Shown: piece by piece, positions 1 to 8,252 of the stretch | Layout of the letters: every line of letters starts with the position of its first letter | Position numbering within the stretch: the stretch's first letter is position 1 | From: Pseudomonas indica NBRC 103045 | GTDB taxonomy: Bacteria > Pseudomonadota > Gammaproteobacteria > Pseudomonadales > Pseudomonadaceae | NCBI RefSeq assembly: GCF_002091635.1 | Contig: NZ_BDAC01000022.1 | Span: 1 to 64,000 of the forward strand | DNA: 64,000 bases | Reading direction: 5' to 3' | Translations under genes and position numbers: made by a program | The notes under the pieces: model-generated | Seen by the model: the letters and a program-made list of their open reading frames with translations, nothing else | Database searches by the model: none | Told to the model about the DNA's origin: nothing

Positions 1-294
1 CCACTCCAGACGGCACTTGTTCAGACGCTCGCCGGAGGTCAGGGCGTTGAAGATCAGCGGGGAGGACTTGTCGAAGACCTTGGTGATCATCAGCGGTTTG
101 TGCACGCGCTGGCCGGTGGGCTGGCCGGACTGCGGGTCGCGGGGAATGATGACCTGGTGGTTGTAAGCCTGGACCAGGATCTGGTCTTCATGACCTTCCT
201 GGAAGATGTTGCCGACCGAGTCCTCGGTGAAGGTGCCAGCGGTGATCAGACCTTGTTTGGTGCCTTCGAGGGACAGGTACGCGGGTGTTGGCAT
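1..294 (-). CDS. hcp: Hcp-family type VI secretion tube protein (N-terminal part; runs off the window)
   Basis: Only the first 98 codons are present; the gene continues beyond base 1. The protein opens MPTPAYLSLEGTKQGLITAG and contains an SVGNIFQEGHEDQI stretch and an RDPQSGQPTGQRVHKPL stretch. These are hallmarks of the Hcp ring protein that forms the inner tube of type VI secretion systems and is itself secreted. The start is the ATG at 294, preceded by a GGAGAG ribosome site. No other type VI gene lies in the visible neighbourhood, so this may be one of the scattered, orphan hcp copies common in Pseudomonas, although a vgrG or effector could lie just outside the window. Family assignment is from recognised sequence; the paralogue number cannot be assigned. 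Confidence 0.88.
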   Translation of the reverse strand, partial: MPTPAYLSLEGTKQGLITAGTFTEDSVGNIFQEGHEDQILVQAYNHQVIIPRDPQSGQPTGQRVHKPLMITKVFDKSSPLIFNALTSGERLNKCRLEW

Positions 295-597
295 GAGAGC
301 TCTCCTTGCCTTGGGTCATGGACCGGAAGTGGTCCGGGAGCCGGGGACATAGCGAGGGACGTGCCAGGAAGAGAAAAGACCAAGTAATTCAAAGGGATAG
401 CAGAACGATAAGAGCGCCGAAAAGCCCCGATGCGAAGGCGATCACAAAAAAGTGCGCAAGAAGTTGCGCACCACTGCGCAAGTTTTTGCGCAGTGGGCGG
501 AAGGTCAGGCAGCGCAACGGCTACCAGCGTTCATCCACAAGGTTATCCACAGGATGCTGGCAGAAAGTTGCGCAGTGCGGATGTCCCTGATGCGGAG
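295..597. other. Intergenic region hcp-nadE with TGCGCA cluster, hairpin and DnaA boxes
   Basis: There is no convincing gene in this 303-bp stretch. It holds five TGCGCA palindromes (453-458, 465-470, 475-480, 487-492, 569-574). Two of them form the arms of a perfect 11-bp inverted repeat with a GTTT loop (471-481/486-496). A perfect DnaA box TTATCCACA lies at 543-551, with a one-mismatch neighbour TCATCCACA at 531-539. The hcp promoter must lie here, because hcp reads leftward from 294 and nadE ends at 598. The hairpin could also end nadE transcription, although no clear T-run follows it. Confidence 0.6.
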
Positions 598-1425
598 TCA
601 CGGTGCCTTCGGTTGCTCCCGTTTGTGGCGGGTTTTCTCGAAGGTCCGGCAGATGATTTCCGCCGCTTCCGGGCGCACCGTGCGCCCGTGGAGGAAGGCG
701 TCGATATCGGTATAGCTGACGCCGTGGGCTTCCTCGTCCGGCTTACCGGGGCTGAGGTCCTCCAGGTCGGCGGTGGGGATTTTTTCCACCAGGTGTTCCG
801 GTGCGCCCAGGGCGCGGGCAATGGCGCGGACCTGGTGCTTCACCAGCCCGCTGAGCGGGGCGAGGTCGCAGGCGCCGTCGCCGAACTTGGTGAAGAAGCC
901 CATCACCGCTTCGGCGGCATGGTCGGTGCCGATCACCAATCCCTGGCGGGCATTGGCGATAGCATATTGGGCGACCATGCGCATGCGTGCCTTGACGTTG
1001 CCGAGCACGAAGTCGGCGCTGCCGGGTGTCAGCCCTTCCAGGGCTTCGATCTGTGCCGCCAGGGCCTGGACCGCCGGGCCGATGTTCACGGTGTGGGTCT
1101 CGTCCGGCGCGATGCAGACCAGCGATTCCTGGGCATGGGCCTCGTCCTTCTGGACCTGATAGGGCAGGCGCACGGCGATGAAGCGGTAGCCGTCGTCGCC
1201 GGTCTCGGCCCGCAGGCGCTCGACGGCGCGCTGGGCCAGCAGGCCGGCGGTCAGCGAATCGACCCCGCCGCTGATGCCGAGGACCAGCGTCTTCAGGCCG
1301 GCGTCGCGCAGGCACTGCTGGATGAAGGCGATGCGTCGCTGGACTTCCGCGTCGATGTCCGACGGGCCGGTGAAGGGCGGTCGGACCTGGAGTTCGTCGG
1401 CGATGGCGCTTTGCAGCTCTTGCAT
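598..1425 (-). CDS. nadE: NH3-dependent NAD+ synthetase
   Basis: 275 residues. It adenylates nicotinic acid adenine dinucleotide with ATP and amidates it with ammonia to give NAD+, the last step of NAD synthesis in the cytoplasm. The N-type ATP pyrophosphatase P-loop SGGVDS is at about residues 52-57, and an IGTDHAAEA stretch further on is typical of the family. There is no N-terminal nitrilase-type glutaminase domain, so this is the short ammonia-using form. It is the last gene of the leftward run pncA-pncB-nadE, 22 bp after pncB, so the operon makes nicotinate from nicotinamide, then NaMN, then finishes NAD. Control by the divergent nrtR is expected. Confidence 0.95.
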   Translation of the reverse strand: MQELQSAIADELQVRPPFTGPSDIDAEVQRRIAFIQQCLRDAGLKTLVLGISGGVDSLTAGLLAQRAVERLRAETGDDGYRFIAVRLPYQVQKDEAHAQESLVCIAPDETHTVNIGPAVQALAAQIEALEGLTPGSADFVLGNVKARMRMVAQYAIANARQGLVIGTDHAAEAVMGFFTKFGDGACDLAPLSGLVKHQVRAIARALGAPEHLVEKIPTADLEDLSPGKPDEEAHGVSYTDIDAFLHGRTVRPEAAEIICRTFEKTRHKREQPKAP

Positions 1426-1447
1426 GGTGTTACTCCTTGGCGGCGGT

Positions 1448-2647
1448 TCAGGAACCTACCTGAAAGACATGGCGCAGGTAGGCGACGAAATTCTCGTCGC
1501 GGCACTGGGTCTTGCCCGGTGCATCGGAAATCTTCGCGACCGGCTGGCCGTTGCAGGCGGTCATCTTCAGCACGATATTCATCGGCTCGACACCGGGGAT
1601 GTCGCAGGTCAGGTTGCTGCCGATGCCGAAGCTCACCTGTATCCGACCACGCAGCGCGCGGAAGATCGCCAGCGCCTTGGGCAGGTCGAGGGCGTCGGAA
1701 AACACCAGGGTCTTGGTCTGCGGATCGACTCCCAGCTTGTGGTAGTGGGCGATGGCCTTCTCGGCCCAGGCCAGCGGATCGCCGGAGTCGTGGCGCAGGC
1801 CGTCGAACAGTTTGGCGAAGTACAGATCGAAGTCGCGCAGGAAGGCATCCATGGTGATGCAATCGGTCAACGCGATGCCGAGCAGGCCGCGGTATTCGCG
1901 CACCCAGCAATCCAGCGCGGCGCTCTGGCTGTCGATCAGGCGCGGGCCGAGCTGCTGGTGGGCCATCAGCCATTCGTGGGCCATGGTGCCGATGGGCTTG
2001 AGGTCGAATTCCCGCGCCAGGTGGACGTTGCTGGTGCCGACGAAGCGCCCTGGGAAGTCGCGCTTGAGGATGTGCACCACCTCTTCCTGGACGCGGTAGG
2101 AGAAGCGCCGGCGGGTGCCGAAGTCGGCCAACTGGAATTCCGCCAGTTCCTCGGCGCTGGCCTCGCGGCGCAGCCAGTCGAGCTTCTCGTAGAGTCGTTC
2201 GCGGACCTGTTCTATGAGCACGTCGCGATAGCGGTAGCGGTTGCGCACTTCGCTGACGATGGCCAGGACCGGCACCTCGAAGAGGATGACGTGCAGCCAC
2301 GGGCCGCGCAGGCGAATGAACAACTGGTCGTCCTCGATGCCGGTCTGGACGTAGCGCAGATCGAAGCGGAACAGGCGCAGGAAGCGGATGAAATCCGGCT
2401 TCATGAACGGGATGCGTTCGAGGAAGGCGAGCTGGTCAGCGGTGATTTCCAGTTCCGCGAGGCGTTCGAGCTGGTAGCGGATTTCCGCCAGGTAAGGGCG
2501 CAGGTCCTCGCGGTTGCGGCAGCGGAATTCCCACTCCACCTCGGCGTTGGGGTAGTTGTGCAGGACCGCCTGCATCATCGTCAGCTTGTAGAAATCGGTA
2601 TCCAGCAGGTTCTGCACGATACGGTCGGCAAATACGCTCTCGCCCAT
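1448..2647 (-). CDS. pncB: Nicotinate phosphoribosyltransferase
   Basis: 399 residues starting [20 protein letters not shown]. It condenses nicotinate with PRPP, using ATP, to give nicotinate mononucleotide (Preiss-Handler salvage). The TDFYKLTM N-terminus, the conserved [10 protein letters not shown] segment and the HDSGDP motif around the phosphohistidine site are all visible. The reading frame stays open upstream to 2950, but the ATG at 2647 is chosen because it gives the family length and because the pncA stop overlaps it by one base (TGATG). That overlap implies translational coupling. Cytoplasmic, second gene of the NAD salvage operon. Confidence 0.95.
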   Translation of the reverse strand: MGESVFADRIVQNLLDTDFYKLTMMQAVLHNYPNAEVEWEFRCRNREDLRPYLAEIRYQLERLAELEITADQLAFLERIPFMKPDFIRFLRLFRFDLRYVQTGIEDDQLFIRLRGPWLHVILFEVPVLAIVSEVRNRYRYRDVLIEQVRERLYEKLDWLRREASAEELAEFQLADFGTRRRFSYRVQEEVVHILKRDFPGRFVGTSNVHLAREFDLKPIGTMAHEWLMAHQQLGPRLIDSQSAALDCWVREYRGLLGIALTDCITMDAFLRDFDLYFAKLFDGLRHDSGDPLAWAEKAIAHYHKLGVDPQTKTLVFSDALDLPKALAIFRALRGRIQVSFGIGSNLTCDIPGVEPMNIVLKMTACNGQPVAKISDAPGKTQCRDENFVAYLRHVFQVGS

Positions 2648-3303
2648 CACTTCTTCTCCAGATTCGGGACTGCTGCGGCGATGGCGGCATCCAGTTGGGT
2701 CGGGTCTTCGCATAGGCGAACACCGGAGTTGCGCAGCTCCTCCAGCGCCTGCTCGCCACTGTTGGCGGCGAGGGCCCGGCAGGCGGGCAGGTAGAGGGCT
2801 ACCTGAAAGCCGGCGCGCCGCAGTTGCAGGGCTGTGGTCTTGACGCAGTAATCCAGGGCGAGGCCGCCGACCAGGACGAGATCGACCGCGTTCTGCCGGA
2901 GGTATTCGATGGCCCCGGTGCTGCGGCGCTCGGCGAGGTCGTGGTAGCAAGCGCCGTAGGGGTGGAGATCCGGTTCGACGCCCTTCCAGACGAAGTAGTC
3001 GTAGTCCGCCGGCTGCGGCAAGCCGTCGAGCAGCTCGAAGCCACGGGTACCGGGAACGCAGTGGCTGACCCAGGTCAGGTCGGCGTTGGCCAGCGGCAGC
3101 GGGTGCAGCATTTCTTCCGGCGTGGCCACCACCCAGGCGGCTCGGGGGCTGTGGGCGTCCTTGCTGCCCAGGCGCAGGTCCGCGCGGCTGTCCATGTGGT
3201 TGAGCGCTTCGGCGATTTCGTCGCCGCCCGGCACCGGCAGTTCCTCCGGGCAGAGCGGGGTGAAGCCTTTCTGGGCGTCCACATCGAAGCTGGCGATTTT
3301 CAT
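2647..3303 (-). CDS. pncA: Nicotinamidase
   Basis: 218 residues of the isochorismatase-like cysteine hydrolase fold; it deamidates nicotinamide to nicotinate and ammonia. The catalytic triad candidates are visible: Asp at 7 or 9 in [11 protein letters not shown], Lys107 in YFVWKG, and Cys153 in GGLALDYCV, following the family pattern Asp-Lys-Cys. It is the first gene of the leftward pncA-pncB-nadE operon and faces nrtR across a 195-bp gap that holds a promoter and a palindrome. Its stop codon shares a base with the pncB start. Confidence 0.94.
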   Translation of the reverse strand: MKIASFDVDAQKGFTPLCPEELPVPGGDEIAEALNHMDSRADLRLGSKDAHSPRAAWVVATPEEMLHPLPLANADLTWVSHCVPGTRGFELLDGLPQPADYDYFVWKGVEPDLHPYGACYHDLAERRSTGAIEYLRQNAVDLVLVGGLALDYCVKTTALQLRRAGFQVALYLPACRALAANSGEQALEELRNSGVRLCEDPTQLDAAIAAAVPNLEKK

Positions 3304-3332
3304 GGGGGCTCCGGTTCGTCCTGATGTCTGGC

Positions 3333-3364
3333 TATATAATTCATGACGTGTAAAAAGTCGTCAA
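3333..3364 (-). promoter_or_regulatory. Predicted pncA promoter overlapped by inverted repeat (candidate NrtR operator)
   Basis: Reading leftward, TTGACG (3364-3359) is followed after 18 bp by ATTATA (3340-3335), a plausible sigma-70 promoter for pncA. The same bases include the inverted repeat TGACG (3344-3348), a 10-bp gap, and CGTCA (3359-3363), placed across the -35 element and spacer. A repressor bound there would block the promoter. NrtR regulators are known to repress NAD salvage genes from sites next to their own gene; assigning this palindrome to NrtR is inference. A second weaker repeat, TTTGA/TCAAA, lies at 3373-3388. Confidence 0.5.
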
Positions 3365-3498
3365 CCGTAAAATTTGAGCTGAGTCAAAGTTTCTATACAT
3401 GGTGGAATAAGTCGCCGGGCTCGGCTTAGGATGGCTTTGGAATTTTTGCCGGCGGGATGTCGGTAAAGCGGATGACGATTTCTGGATCGGGAGGTTCG

Positions 3499-4191
3499 AT
3501 GAGTTCCGCCGAAATACTGGCCAGCGTCGATATCGTTGCGCTGCGCCTCGATCCCCGGCAGGGGCTGGAGTTGCTGTTGATCCGCCGTGCCCAGGCGCCC
3601 TACGAAGGGCATTGGGCGTTGCCGGGCGTATTGATCAACGGCCTGTGTGCTGACCGCAGTCTCGAAGATGCCGCCTGCCGTGCTTTGCGCGACAAAGCGC
3701 GGATCGAGCCCGCCTACCTGGAGCAGGTGGCCACTGTGGGTAATGCCGTGCGCGATCCGCGCGGCTGGTCGCTGAGCGTGTGCTACCTGGCGCTGGTCGG
3801 GTCGGGTGTCGAGGCTGGCGACGAGGACCTGCGTTTCGTGCCCTTGGACGAAGTTCGTCAGGAGCGCTTCCCGCTGCCTTTCGATCACCGGCATCTGGTC
3901 GAACAGGCCTGCGAGCGGCTGGCCGGCAAGTCGGCCTATAGCGCGCTGCCGCTGTATCTGCTGGCGGAGCGCTTCACCGTGGCGGATGCGCTGGTCGCGT
4001 TCCAGGTGGCGATCGGCCAGGAGGTCCAGCATTCGAGTTTGCGTGGGCGTCTGGAGCGGATGAAGAAGGCCGGCTGGATCGAGGACACCGGCACCCTCAA
4101 CAGGCCGCCCATGGGGCGGCCCCAGCATGTTCTGCGCTTTACGCCGAGGGCGCGGCAGGTGTTCGTCTTCGACCGCAGTCTGTTGCTCTGA
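3499..4191 (+). CDS. nrtR: Nudix-related transcriptional regulator of NAD metabolism
   Basis: 230 residues. The N-terminal part (about 5-145) is a Nudix fold, followed by a C-terminal winged helix-turn-helix (about 150-228). In this family the Nudix part senses ADP-ribose or related NAD metabolites instead of hydrolysing them. Consistent with that, the Nudix signature near residues 40-70 is degenerate: the stretch RALRDKARIE lacks the REXXEE glutamates. The ATG at 3499 is preferred over an upstream ATG at 3457 because GGGAGG sits at 3489-3494 and the length then matches the family. It is divergent from pncA-pncB-nadE, the expected target operon. Confidence 0.88.
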   Translation: MSSAEILASVDIVALRLDPRQGLELLLIRRAQAPYEGHWALPGVLINGLCADRSLEDAACRALRDKARIEPAYLEQVATVGNAVRDPRGWSLSVCYLALVGSGVEAGDEDLRFVPLDEVRQERFPLPFDHRHLVEQACERLAGKSAYSALPLYLLAERFTVADALVAFQVAIGQEVQHSSLRGRLERMKKAGWIEDTGTLNRPPMGRPQHVLRFTPRARQVFVFDRSLLL

Positions 4192-4359
4192 AGGGGCTCT
4201 ATTTCGGTATTCCGGTCGCATGACCAAACGGAATGATGTTCGGAGGAAATGTCGTTTGTTGGCAATTTCGAAGCCGGCTACTACTGTCACGTTTCGCTTC
4301 CAGGGCGTTCCGCCCGGGTGCGACGGAATAGATGAGCCAATCGAGCGAGGAGTCCGAAC

Positions 4360-5646
4360 ATGAGCTTGCGTCAGGAATGTCTGTGGGAGCGCTTGACGCC
4401 CGAGCGGCAGAACGCGCCGGTCCTGAATGGCGAGCGCAAGGCCGATGTCTGTGTGATCGGTGCGGGCTTCACCGGTCTGAGCGCGGCTGTGCACCTGCTC
4501 GAGCAGGGGCGGCGGGTGTGCGTGCTCGAGGCCCAGCAGGCGGGCACTGGGGGCTCCGGCCGTAACGTCGGGCTGGTGAATGCCGGGCTGTGGATTCCTC
4601 CGGACGAAATCGAAGCGCGCCTGGGACAGGCGGTGGGCGAGAAGCTCAATCGAACCCTGGGTGCTGCGCCTTCGCTGGTGTTCTCGCTGGTCGACCGCTA
4701 TGGCATCGATTGCCAGTTGCGCCGCGAAGGCACCCTGCACATGGCTCACAACAGCCGCGGCCAGGCCGATCTGGAAAGCCGCTGCGAACAATGGCGCCGC
4801 CGCGGCGCGCCGGTCGAGCTGCTTACCGGTGCGGCCTGTCGCGAAGCCACCGGTACCACCCGGATCGCCGCGGCACTGCTCGACCGCCGGGCCGGTACGC
4901 TCAATCCCATGGGCTACACCCAGGGCCTGGCCAGGGCGGTGCGCAGCCTCGGTGGCGAGTTGTACGAGCGCTCCCCGGTGCTGCGCCTGGAGCGCCAGGG
5001 CGACGGCGACTGGTTGGTGGTCACCGCCCAGGGAGCGGTCAGGGCGGCCCAGGTGGTGATCGCTTCGAACGCGTATACCGAGGGCGAGTGGACCGAGCTG
5101 CGCCGCAGTTTCTTCCCCGGCTACTACTATCAGGTCGCGTCGGTGCCGCTCGAAGGGCCCGAGGCGGCGAGCATCCTGCCGGGCGGGCAGGGCTCCTGGG
5201 ATACCCGCCAAGTCCTCAGCAGCATCCGCCGCGATGCCGACGGGCGCCTGTTGCTCGGCAGCCTGGGTAACGGCGCGCGCAAGCCCGAGTGGTTCATACG
5301 TGCCTGGGCCGACCGCATCCAGTCCCATTACTTCCCTCGCCTGGGCAAGGTGGAGTGGGAGTGCACCTGGACCGGCTGCATCGCCTTTACGCCGGAGCAT
5401 TTGATGCGCCTGTTCGAGCCGGCGCCCGGATTGGTCGCGGTGACCGGCTACAACGGGCGCGGCGTGACCACTGGCAGCGTGGTCGGCAAGGCGTTCGCCG
5501 ATTACCTGTGCACTGGCGATGCCGAAGTCCTGCCCATGCCGTTCCAGCCCATGCGGGCGGTGTCCGCGGTGGGGGTGCGCAGCGGCTTGTATGAAGCAGG
5601 GTTCTCGCTTTATCACGCCGGGCAGTGCTTGCGCGTGGTGATTTGA
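4360..5646 (+). CDS. FAD-dependent oxidoreductase of the DAO family (amine or amino-acid oxidase type)
   Basis: 428 residues. The N-terminal dinucleotide-binding motif GAGFTGLSAA is at about residue 34, followed by a GSGRNVGLVNAG stretch typical of glycine oxidase/D-amino-acid dehydrogenase and gamma-glutamylputrescine oxidoreductase (PuuB/PauB) relatives. A second FAD contact, VTGYNGRGVTTG, lies near residue 365. The family oxidises primary or secondary amines to imines and passes electrons to O2 or a quinone; the substrate here cannot be read from sequence. GAGGAG lies just ahead of the ATG. It is followed by an amino-acid importer, so a role in amine or amino-acid catabolism is plausible inference. 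Confidence 0.8.
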   Translation: MSLRQECLWERLTPERQNAPVLNGERKADVCVIGAGFTGLSAAVHLLEQGRRVCVLEAQQAGTGGSGRNVGLVNAGLWIPPDEIEARLGQAVGEKLNRTLGAAPSLVFSLVDRYGIDCQLRREGTLHMAHNSRGQADLESRCEQWRRRGAPVELLTGAACREATGTTRIAAALLDRRAGTLNPMGYTQGLARAVRSLGGELYERSPVLRLERQGDGDWLVVTAQGAVRAAQVVIASNAYTEGEWTELRRSFFPGYYYQVASVPLEGPEAASILPGGQGSWDTRQVLSSIRRDADGRLLLGSLGNGARKPEWFIRAWADRIQSHYFPRLGKVEWECTWTGCIAFTPEHLMRLFEPAPGLVAVTGYNGRGVTTGSVVGKAFADYLCTGDAEVLPMPFQPMRAVSAVGVRSGLYEAGFSLYHAGQCLRVVI

Positions 5647-5756
5647 ATGGGGCCGTTTCGCTGCAAGCGGCCGGCTCTGGGCTAGCCTGTTACGGTGCGT
5701 GCCGTGGTGCGGGTGCACCAGGTGTGTGCAGTTCAGTGACAGTGGTGGTTACGGCA

Positions 5757-5866
5757 GGTTGCACTTCCTCGGGGAGAGGGTTGCGCTGTCTTTTCCATTT
5801 GGTTGCGCTTTGCGTTCGCGATGGTTGCACCTTTCTGTTGGCTGGGTTGCACGTGCCCGTATCTCA
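5757..5866 (+). repeat. Five tandem 22-bp units, each beginning GGTTGCRC
   Basis: GGTTGCAC or GGTTGCGC begins at 5757, 5779, 5801, 5823 and 5845. The spacing is exactly 22 bp in every case, about two helical turns. The remaining 14 bp of each unit are not conserved, so only the half-site and its helical phase are kept. That is the pattern of a protein-binding array, not of a recent duplication. The array sits about 60-165 bp upstream of the -24 element at 5924, where sigma-54 enhancer-binding proteins bind. Which protein binds is unknown. Confidence 0.8.
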
Positions 5867-5923
5867 AGCCTTTTCATCATGACGAGGAAACCGATCCGAG
5901 ATTTTTCGTTTCGTTTGGAACAG

Positions 5924-5939
5924 TGGCACGCCACTTGCT
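5924..5939 (+). promoter_or_regulatory. Sigma-54 (RpoN) -24/-12 promoter for the amino-acid importer
   Basis: TGGCACGCCACTTGCT matches the RpoN consensus TGGCAC-N5-TTGC(A/T) at every fixed position, with GG and GC correctly spaced. Transcription would start near 5950, giving a leader of about 33 bases before the ATG at 5983. Confidence 0.82.
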
Positions 5940-5982
5940 GAACACCCCAAGCCATCACATAACCCATCAGGAGCAAAACTCC

Positions 5983-7104
5983 ATGTTGCAGAAGATTTAC
6001 AAGAAAGGTTTTCTGGCTCTCGCGGTAACCAGCGCACTCGGTCTTGCACCGCTGGCGCATGCTGACGTGGTGATCGGTGTTGCCGGTCCGCATACCGGCG
6101 CCAACGCGTCGTTCGGCGAGCAATACTGGCGAGGCGCTTCCCAGGCGGCGGAGGACATCAACGCTGCAGGTGGCTTGAATGGGGAAAAAATCAAACTGGT
6201 GAAGGCGGACGACGCTTGCGAACCCAAGCAGGCTGTGGCCGTCGCCAACCGCCTGGTGGACCAGGACAAGGCCATCGGCGTGGTCGGCCACTTCTGCTCT
6301 TCCTCCACCATCCCGGCTTCGGAGGTCTATGACGAGGCCGGCATCATCGCCATGACTCCCGGCTCGACCAACCCGCAGGTCACCGAGCGCGGGCTGTCCG
6401 GCATGTTCCGCATGTGCGGCCGTGACGACCAGCAGGGCATCGTGGCCGGCGATTACATCATCGACGTGCTGAAGGCGCAGAAAGTGGTGATCCTTCACGA
6501 CAAGGACACCTATGGCCAGGGCCTGGCGGACGCGACCAAGGCGCAGCTCAACAAGCGCGGTGTGAAGGAAGTCCTGTATGAAGGTCTGACCCGTGGCGAG
6601 AAGGACTTCAACGCCCTGGTCACCAAGATCCGCGGCGCCGGTGCCGATGTCGTCTACTTCGGCGGCCTGCATCCGGAAGCCGGTCCGCTGGTACGCCAGA
6701 TGCGCGAGCAGGGCCTGACCGCCACCTTCATCTCCGGCGACGGCATCGTGACCGACGAGATGGTCACCACCGCCGGCGGCCCGCAGTACGTCAAGGGCAC
6801 CCTGATGACCTTCGGCGCCGACCCGCGCAAGATTCCGGACGGCCAGGCGGTGATCGAGAAGTTCCGCGCCAACGGCTTCGAGCCGGAAGGCTACACCCTC
6901 TACGCCTATGCCTCGCTGCAGGCGCTCGCCGCCGGCTTCAACGGCGCCGGCGAGAATGACCCGGCCAAGGCCGCCGAGTGGCTGAAGGCCAACCCGGTCG
7001 CCACCGTCATGGGCAAGAAGGAGTGGGACTCGAAGGGCGACCTGAAAGTTTCCGACTACGTCATGTACGAGTGGGATGAGCAAGGCAAATACCACCAGAA
7101 GTAA
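5983..7104 (+). CDS. Branched-chain amino-acid-type ABC transporter, periplasmic binding protein (LivJ/BraC family)
   Basis: 373 residues. A signal peptide of about 27 residues ends ...LAPLAHA before DVVIGVAGPHTG. The mature part is a type I periplasmic binding fold (Leu/Ile/Val-binding family), with family segments EQYWRGASQAAEDINAAGG and FGGLHPEAGPLVRQMREQG. It should capture the amino acid in the periplasm and deliver it to the permeases encoded next. The start at 5983 follows AGGAGC and is chosen over upstream in-frame codons because it yields the signal peptide. Substrate specificity is not readable. Expression is predicted from the sigma-54 promoter at 5924. Confidence 0.9.
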   Translation: MLQKIYKKGFLALAVTSALGLAPLAHADVVIGVAGPHTGANASFGEQYWRGASQAAEDINAAGGLNGEKIKLVKADDACEPKQAVAVANRLVDQDKAIGVVGHFCSSSTIPASEVYDEAGIIAMTPGSTNPQVTERGLSGMFRMCGRDDQQGIVAGDYIIDVLKAQKVVILHDKDTYGQGLADATKAQLNKRGVKEVLYEGLTRGEKDFNALVTKIRGAGADVVYFGGLHPEAGPLVRQMREQGLTATFISGDGIVTDEMVTTAGGPQYVKGTLMTFGADPRKIPDGQAVIEKFRANGFEPEGYTLYAYASLQALAAGFNGAGENDPAKAAEWLKANPVATVMGKKEWDSKGDLKVSDYVMYEWDEQGKYHQK

Positions 7105-7151
7105 GCGCTAGCGCTCGGCCGGTGCATCGGACGGCAATCGTCCGGTGCACC
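7104..7151 (+). other. Inverted repeats between binding-protein gene and permease genes
   Basis: A 12-bp palindrome AGCGCTAGCGCT (7104-7115) overlaps the stop codon region. It is followed by a 13-bp imperfect stem (7121-7133/7139-7151, one T:G pair) with loop GCAAT. There is no T-run, so it is more likely a 3'-end stabiliser or partial attenuator that raises binding-protein mRNA relative to the permease genes. Such stems are frequent after binding-protein genes. The remaining bases to 7334 show nothing else. Confidence 0.55.
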
Positions 7152-7334
7152 GGTGCATTCCGGGAACCGCTGAAGCCTTCATCCGCCTGCATCGCTGCGA
7201 AGTCGCCCGGTAGCCGCCTGGTCAGCCGGAGCGGTCGGGTTCAAGCAGCGAAGTTTTCAGTGGTACCCGTCCGATATCACTCGCGAAAGCCGGCTTTGTT
7301 CGAGACCGGTTATTCCAAAAGACGAGACTGAGGC

Positions 7335-8249
<915 letters not shown>

Positions 8250-8252
8250 GTC

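Larger units (their letters stand above)
5647..5982. other. 336-bp regulatory intergenic region ahead of the amino-acid importer
   Basis: There is no gene here. The stretch carries the five 22-bp phased repeats (5757-5866), a GGTGCACC palindrome at 5712-5719, and a sigma-54 promoter at 5924-5939. The layout (upstream array, roughly 60-170 bp gap, -24/-12 element, 44-bp distance to the start codon) is that of an enhancer-controlled RpoN promoter. Confidence 0.75.

Noticed and set aside
4257-4275. A sigma-54 promoter ahead of the FAD oxidoreductase (TTGGCAATTTCGAAGCC)
   Set aside because: The -24 part is acceptable but the -12 part reads AAGC instead of TTGC, and no enhancer-like array or dyad precedes it. 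Too weak to call.
3361-5718. A 785-codon leftward open frame opposite nrtR and the FAD oxidoreductase
   Set aside because: It is fully antisense to two genes with clear motifs. Its composition (His/Arg/Gln/Ala-rich) is what the complement of GC-rich codons gives, and it has no recognisable domain or ribosome site.
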